Below, one piece after another: positions 5,723 through 8,843 of a DNA stretch of 8,843 nucleotides. Location of the stretch: contig DCNF01000036.1 of the NCBI GenBank assembly GCA_002322035.1, positions 28,896 to 37,738 of the forward strand. The letters are read 5' to 3'. A program made the position numbers and the translations under genes. Position 1 is the first letter of the stretch. Each line of letters begins with the position of its first letter. A model generated the notes under the pieces. The model saw only the letters and a list, made by a program, of their open reading frames with translations, did not search any database and was not told the DNA's origin. Origin of the DNA: Geobacter sp. UBA1603. GTDB taxonomy: Bacteria; Desulfobacterota; Desulfuromonadia; Geobacterales; Pseudopelobacteraceae.

Positions 5723-7855
5723 TCATTGCCCGCTATTCCGGTATATTTGCCATGCTTCCCGCAGGCGGTCGGCGTGCTGTCGGATATAGGCTGCCGAGAG
5801 GCGGTCTCGGTTGTAAAACGAACGATACAAGGCCTGAGCCGGTTGAGGATTTACAGCAAGTGGATAGGTTGGTATCCAGTTAACATTACCAGCTCCCATG
5901 TTCCTGTTTTTTAGCGTTGAGTTCTGGGCATAGGACCACTCGTCATTTCCCCGGACTTGAAAGCCTGCCACAGGTTTCATGTCACGACGGGGTGTCAGGG
6001 GGAAGCTGATCTGTACGCCTACCGACTGCCATCGTTTATGATCGCTGCCGGTACTGTTCTTATACATGGCGGAAAATGCAGCATCTCTCCAGAAACGTTT
6101 CAATTCGATGCTGAACCCCGTGTCTTCGGACCAGAACCTGCCGGCAGCAGCTTCCAGGGACATGTCAAGGGGTGCATGATAGTAGCGGTATGAACCGAGA
6201 GCCAGGCTTGACTCTTTACTGTCTGCCTGGTTTCGGTTCCATCCCTGAGCAATCCTAAAGCGGTGTTTCCCTAAGCCTGGGCTCCATCCGGCTTCGTTCA
6301 ACACCCCGTAACGGTCGTGCAGGATCATTCCGGCCCCAGCCTGAACCATCACCGAAGGAAACGGTTTGAAAGCCTGAAACAGCATCAGTCGGTCAATCTG
6401 GGCCGGGCTGCGGCTGCTGCGGTAGAGCCTGCCGTTTTCAAGATTTTCGCTCCAGGCCACCGGCACGTCCCATCGGGCAGTTGCTGCGGCGCCCTTCCAG
6501 AGTAAAGTTGTCAGTTCAGGTTTGACGGAGAGCAGGTAATCAAATGCCCCGACTTCTGTTCCGATAAACGTGGTCAGGCCGGGCCCGATGCTGAGTGATG
6601 TGAAAAAAAGCGACTCGTTCGTCAGACTGCCACCGTCTCCATCGTTCGGGTTTTCAAAGTCGATTTTAAGGAACGTGCTGCTGGCAGAGGAATTGCTCGA
6701 ACTCTCGAGAAAACGCTTTAGATCATGCAGCCGTGCAGTTATGTTTACGACCGGGATGTTTCGGTGCTTAACAGTAACGCGCACGGTTTCGATATCGTCA
6801 GGAGCCGACTGACAGGCCAGTCCGGCCACAAGGCCGAGTGCATCCAGTTCGTTGTGGTTAAACATGGTATTTTCATATTCCACCGTCAGTGTCCGTGCAC
6901 GGGCTCCTACCCGGATATTGAGGAATCCCTCCTCGGCAAGCCGCGTGCGCAGCAATAAGAGAGGATCTGTAATCGCTCCTCGGTTAGCGGCGTTTCTGGA
7001 CTCATGAGAACTGGCAGATGCAGGCGATTCAGTCTTTGCCGCCTGTGGAACGGCATGAACCGGTTCGGTCGTATGTGCGGCAGGGGAGGGCGGGGCTGGA
7101 GAAACGCTGGCTGAACGGTCTGATTTCGGTGAAACGTTCTTGCGAACCGTAAAATCCAGTGGCAGGCTGAAGCCGGCAGCGACTTCGAAATCTCCCGGTT
7201 TATGGTTGAGAGACGTTTTAACCGTTGTGGTAAATTGGACCGGGACCTTCCAGAACTGGGGCGTAACCACCCGTGCTCCAATGTTAGTCTCGCGGGTGTC
7301 ATAGTCTGCCAGCAGGTAGAGCAGATCATGCACCTTAAACTCGCCGCCGGCAAAAGCCCCCTTCATTCTATCCGGTCCAAAGCCGTAGCCGGCGGTAAGG
7401 CGCATACGCCAGATATCTTCAGATATTGCCAGATAGCGGGATCGCAAAAAGGTTGCTCCGCCGCCAACGTCCTGAACCCCGAGGGCTGCAACCGGTAACA
7501 GCGGATAGTTGCGGCTCAGAGGTGCCGTCGTTATTTTCACGTTGCCGGACAGGTCTCGTCCTACGCCTGGCGCCTCGAAGAAACGCCCGCCAAGTTCAAT
7601 GAAGCTGAACAGGCCGAAAGAGAACATGGTGTTATGCTGGAATGGGATTTTTGTGCGCCATGAACTCTCCTCCTGATTGGAATAGAGACCGTACAGCCAC
7701 CCCTCGTCAGTTACCCGGGCACTCGGTATATTCAGCACTCCGGTAAAACCCTGCAGTGAAAGACCATTGTGGAAAGAAACCGGCTCCGCAGCATAAACGG
7801 TGGTATTCACGACGAAAATCAAGGCAGCGGCTAAACAGAGGGTCAAGAGTTTCAT
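5723..7855 (-). CDS. yjbH: YjbH-family outer membrane exopolysaccharide protein
   Basis: This 710-residue protein is close in length to E. coli YjbH (about 700). A signal peptide (1-22, cleavage near TVYA|AEPV) is followed by QGFTGVLNIPSARVTDEGW, the typical YjbH opening, then FSFIELGGRFFEAPGVGRDLSGNVK and beta-hairpin sequence to about 240. Residues 241-293 form a Ser/Pro/Ala/His linker. Residues 294-380 look like a small mixed alpha/beta periplasmic domain (LLLRTRLAEEGFLNIRVG, DDIETVRVTV, LHDLKRFL). From about 400 on, amphipathic strands resume as a second barrel-like part. YjbH proteins are linked to exopolysaccharide production, probably at the outer membrane. It follows the sugar transferase by 63 bases on the same strand, so co-transcription is likely. 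The ATG at 7855 has GGGAGG only 3 bases upstream; the GTG at 7873 has no SD. The C-terminus lacks the usual aromatic barrel end (RNSGQ). Confidence 0.88.
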   Translation of the reverse strand: MKLLTLCLAAALIFVVNTTVYAAEPVSFHNGLSLQGFTGVLNIPSARVTDEGWLYGLYSNQEESSWRTKIPFQHNTMFSFGLFSFIELGGRFFEAPGVGRDLSGNVKITTAPLSRNYPLLPVAALGVQDVGGGATFLRSRYLAISEDIWRMRLTAGYGFGPDRMKGAFAGGEFKVHDLLYLLADYDTRETNIGARVVTPQFWKVPVQFTTTVKTSLNHKPGDFEVAAGFSLPLDFTVRKNVSPKSDRSASVSPAPPSPAAHTTEPVHAVPQAAKTESPASASSHESRNAANRGAITDPLLLLRTRLAEEGFLNIRVGARARTLTVEYENTMFNHNELDALGLVAGLACQSAPDDIETVRVTVKHRNIPVVNITARLHDLKRFLESSSNSSASSTFLKIDFENPNDGDGGSLTNESLFFTSLSIGPGLTTFIGTEVGAFDYLLSVKPELTTLLWKGAAATARWDVPVAWSENLENGRLYRSSRSPAQIDRLMLFQAFKPFPSVMVQAGAGMILHDRYGVLNEAGWSPGLGKHRFRIAQGWNRNQADSKESSLALGSYRYYHAPLDMSLEAAAGRFWSEDTGFSIELKRFWRDAAFSAMYKNSTGSDHKRWQSVGVQISFPLTPRRDMKPVAGFQVRGNDEWSYAQNSTLKNRNMGAGNVNWIPTYPLAVNPQPAQALYRSFYNRDRLSAAYIRQHADRLREAWQIYRNSGQ

Positions 7856-7918
7856 ATTCCTCCCGGAAGGCACCGAATCAATGACTAAAAGAGCGCAACG
7901 ATCTATGATCGCATACTG
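7856..7918 (-). other. 63-base spacer between sugar transferase and yjbH, with yjbH RBS
   Basis: This spacer has no terminator and no clear promoter on the minus strand, consistent with co-transcription of the two polysaccharide genes. GGGAGG at 7859-7864 is the only Shine-Dalgarno candidate. It is just 3 bases from the ATG at 7855, a tight spacing that may lower yjbH translation relative to the upstream gene. Confidence 0.6.
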
Positions 7919-8843
7919 TTAGTGAGCTCCCTGCTGATTAAAAATCACCAGAGGGGTTTTGAGGATGATTCGAATATCGAGCCAGATTGACCAGGATTCA
8001 ATATATTCAATGTCAAGTCGTACCACATCATCAAAATTACGTATAGTACTCCGTCCGCTTATCTGCCACAGGCCGGTAATACCTGGCCTGATTGAAATAC
8101 GCTTGCGTTGCCAGTTTTCGTAAACTGCAACTTCATCAGGTGTCGGCGGCCGGGTTCCAACCATACTCATATCGCCTGTAAGAACATTCCAGAACTGGGG
8201 GAACTCATCGAGACTCAGCCTGCGAAGGAGACGCCCAACCCGGGTGATTCTTGGGTCCGAGGTAATTTTGAACATCGCGCCGTTCATTTCGTTCTGAGCC
8301 ATCAGTTCCTGTTTTTTCGCTTCAGCATCCAGATACATGGTTCGGTATTTCCAGCAGGTAAAGTTCCGGCGATGTTCGCCGATGCGGCGCTGACCAAAAA
8401 AAACCGGTCCGGGAGAGTCCAGCTTGATGGCTGCAGCGATGAACGGAAACATCAGCAGATTAAGCATAAGTCCGACGATCGAACCGAGAATGTCCAGAAG
8501 ACGTTTGGCAAGCAGTTGATCGCTGTTCAGTGAAAAATGGCTATAGGTCAGCATGGGAATTTCACCGAACAAAAGACCGGCCTCCTTGTTCAGCCCCGGT
8601 AATGACAGGTAATCGATGGCAACTCGCGTCGTCACGCCGATTATCTGCAACTCCTCAATAAGCCTGTCAATCAGATCATGCTCATTTCTCGGTAAAAAAA
8701 TGAGAACCTCATCAATCATGTGGACCTTGCAGATTTCAATGACACTGTCAGGTGTACCATCAAGCACCGTGATTTTTGATCCGTAATCAATGCTGGGCAC
8801 CCTGTCGAGCTGCAGCACAAAAATTCTCAGTCCCCATTCATCA
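7919..8843 (-). CDS. Polyprenyl-phosphate sugar phosphotransferase (WcaJ/ExoY-like), C-terminal part, cut by right edge
   Basis: The frame is open to the right edge (DEWGLRIFVLQLDR precedes the GTG at 8818, which is an internal Val), so the N-terminus, probably several membrane helices, is missing. The visible 307 residues start in a Rossmann-like CoA_binding_3 domain (VLDGTPDSVIEIC, IDEVLIFLP; about 1-100). The bacterial sugar transferase domain follows: KRLLDILGSIVGL with a Pro-broken reentrant helix (MFPFIAAAIKLDSPGP), then GQRRIGEHRRNFTCWKYRTM, DPRITRVGRLLRRLSLDEFPQFWNVLTGDMSMVG in two adjoining blocks, and PGITGLWQISGRS. The Asp-Glu pair in SLDEFPQ (about 212-213) matches the catalytic dyad of phosphoglycosyl transferases such as PglC. 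It transfers a hexose-1-phosphate to undecaprenyl phosphate to begin repeat-unit assembly; the sugar cannot be told. GTRPPTPDE replaces the commoner GPRP. It sits 63 bases upstream of yjbH. Confidence 0.95.
   Translation of the reverse strand, partial: DEWGLRIFVLQLDRVPSIDYGSKITVLDGTPDSVIEICKVHMIDEVLIFLPRNEHDLIDRLIEELQIIGVTTRVAIDYLSLPGLNKEAGLLFGEIPMLTYSHFSLNSDQLLAKRLLDILGSIVGLMLNLLMFPFIAAAIKLDSPGPVFFGQRRIGEHRRNFTCWKYRTMYLDAEAKKQELMAQNEMNGAMFKITSDPRITRVGRLLRRLSLDEFPQFWNVLTGDMSMVGTRPPTPDEVAVYENWQRKRISIRPGITGLWQISGRSTIRNFDDVVRLDIEYIESWSIWLDIRIILKTPLVIFNQQGAH

Noticed and set aside
7856..7873. GTG start for yjbH adding six residues
   Set aside because: It has no Shine-Dalgarno upstream, and it would place MPSGRN ahead of a signal peptide that is complete from the ATG at 7855.

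Overview
The window looks like a chromosomal piece of a Gram-negative, GC-rich envelope-specialised bacterium. The gene families suggest a Geobacter/Desulfuromonas-type deltaproteobacterium (Desulfuromonadota): a DUF748 AsmA-like giant, an OmpA porin with thrombospondin type 3 repeats, a WcaJ-type phosphoglycosyl transferase and a YjbH protein. This placement is an inference from family content, with no marker gene to confirm it. Every protein gene in the window encodes a cell-envelope protein.

Layout: (1) 1-2333, minus strand, is the N-terminal 777 residues of an AsmA/DUF748 protein that runs off the left edge. (2) 2334-2472 is an AT-rich divergent intergenic region. (3) 2473-3750, plus strand, is an OmpA-family protein closed by a strong intrinsic terminator at 3776-3811. 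(4) 3812-4220 has no convincing protein gene, but 3907-4142 holds a chain of hairpins that looks like a structured RNA, possibly a degenerate fragment of group II intron domain I. (5) 4221-5561, minus strand, is a secreted lipoprotein with a Thr/Ala-rich stalk and a bacterial Ig-like domain. It has its own sigma70-like promoter (5625-5652) and its own terminator (4145-4176). (6) 5723-7855, minus strand, is a YjbH-type outer-membrane polysaccharide protein. (7) 7919 to the right edge, minus strand, is a polyprenyl-phosphate sugar phosphotransferase cut by the edge.

How the genes fit together: the sugar transferase puts the first sugar phosphate on undecaprenyl phosphate at the inner membrane. 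YjbH, 63 bases downstream on the same strand, is the kind of outer-membrane barrel protein linked to exopolysaccharide production. The two therefore look like the tail of an exopolysaccharide operon that continues off the right edge. The AsmA-like protein (periplasm-spanning, probably lipid handling) and OmpA (outer membrane to peptidoglycan tether) are divergently transcribed and share one control region. The lipoprotein is an isolated unit of unknown role.

No complete mobile element, CRISPR array, tRNA or rRNA is visible. The most unexplained stretch is the structured non-coding region between the ompA-like terminator and the lipoprotein terminator.
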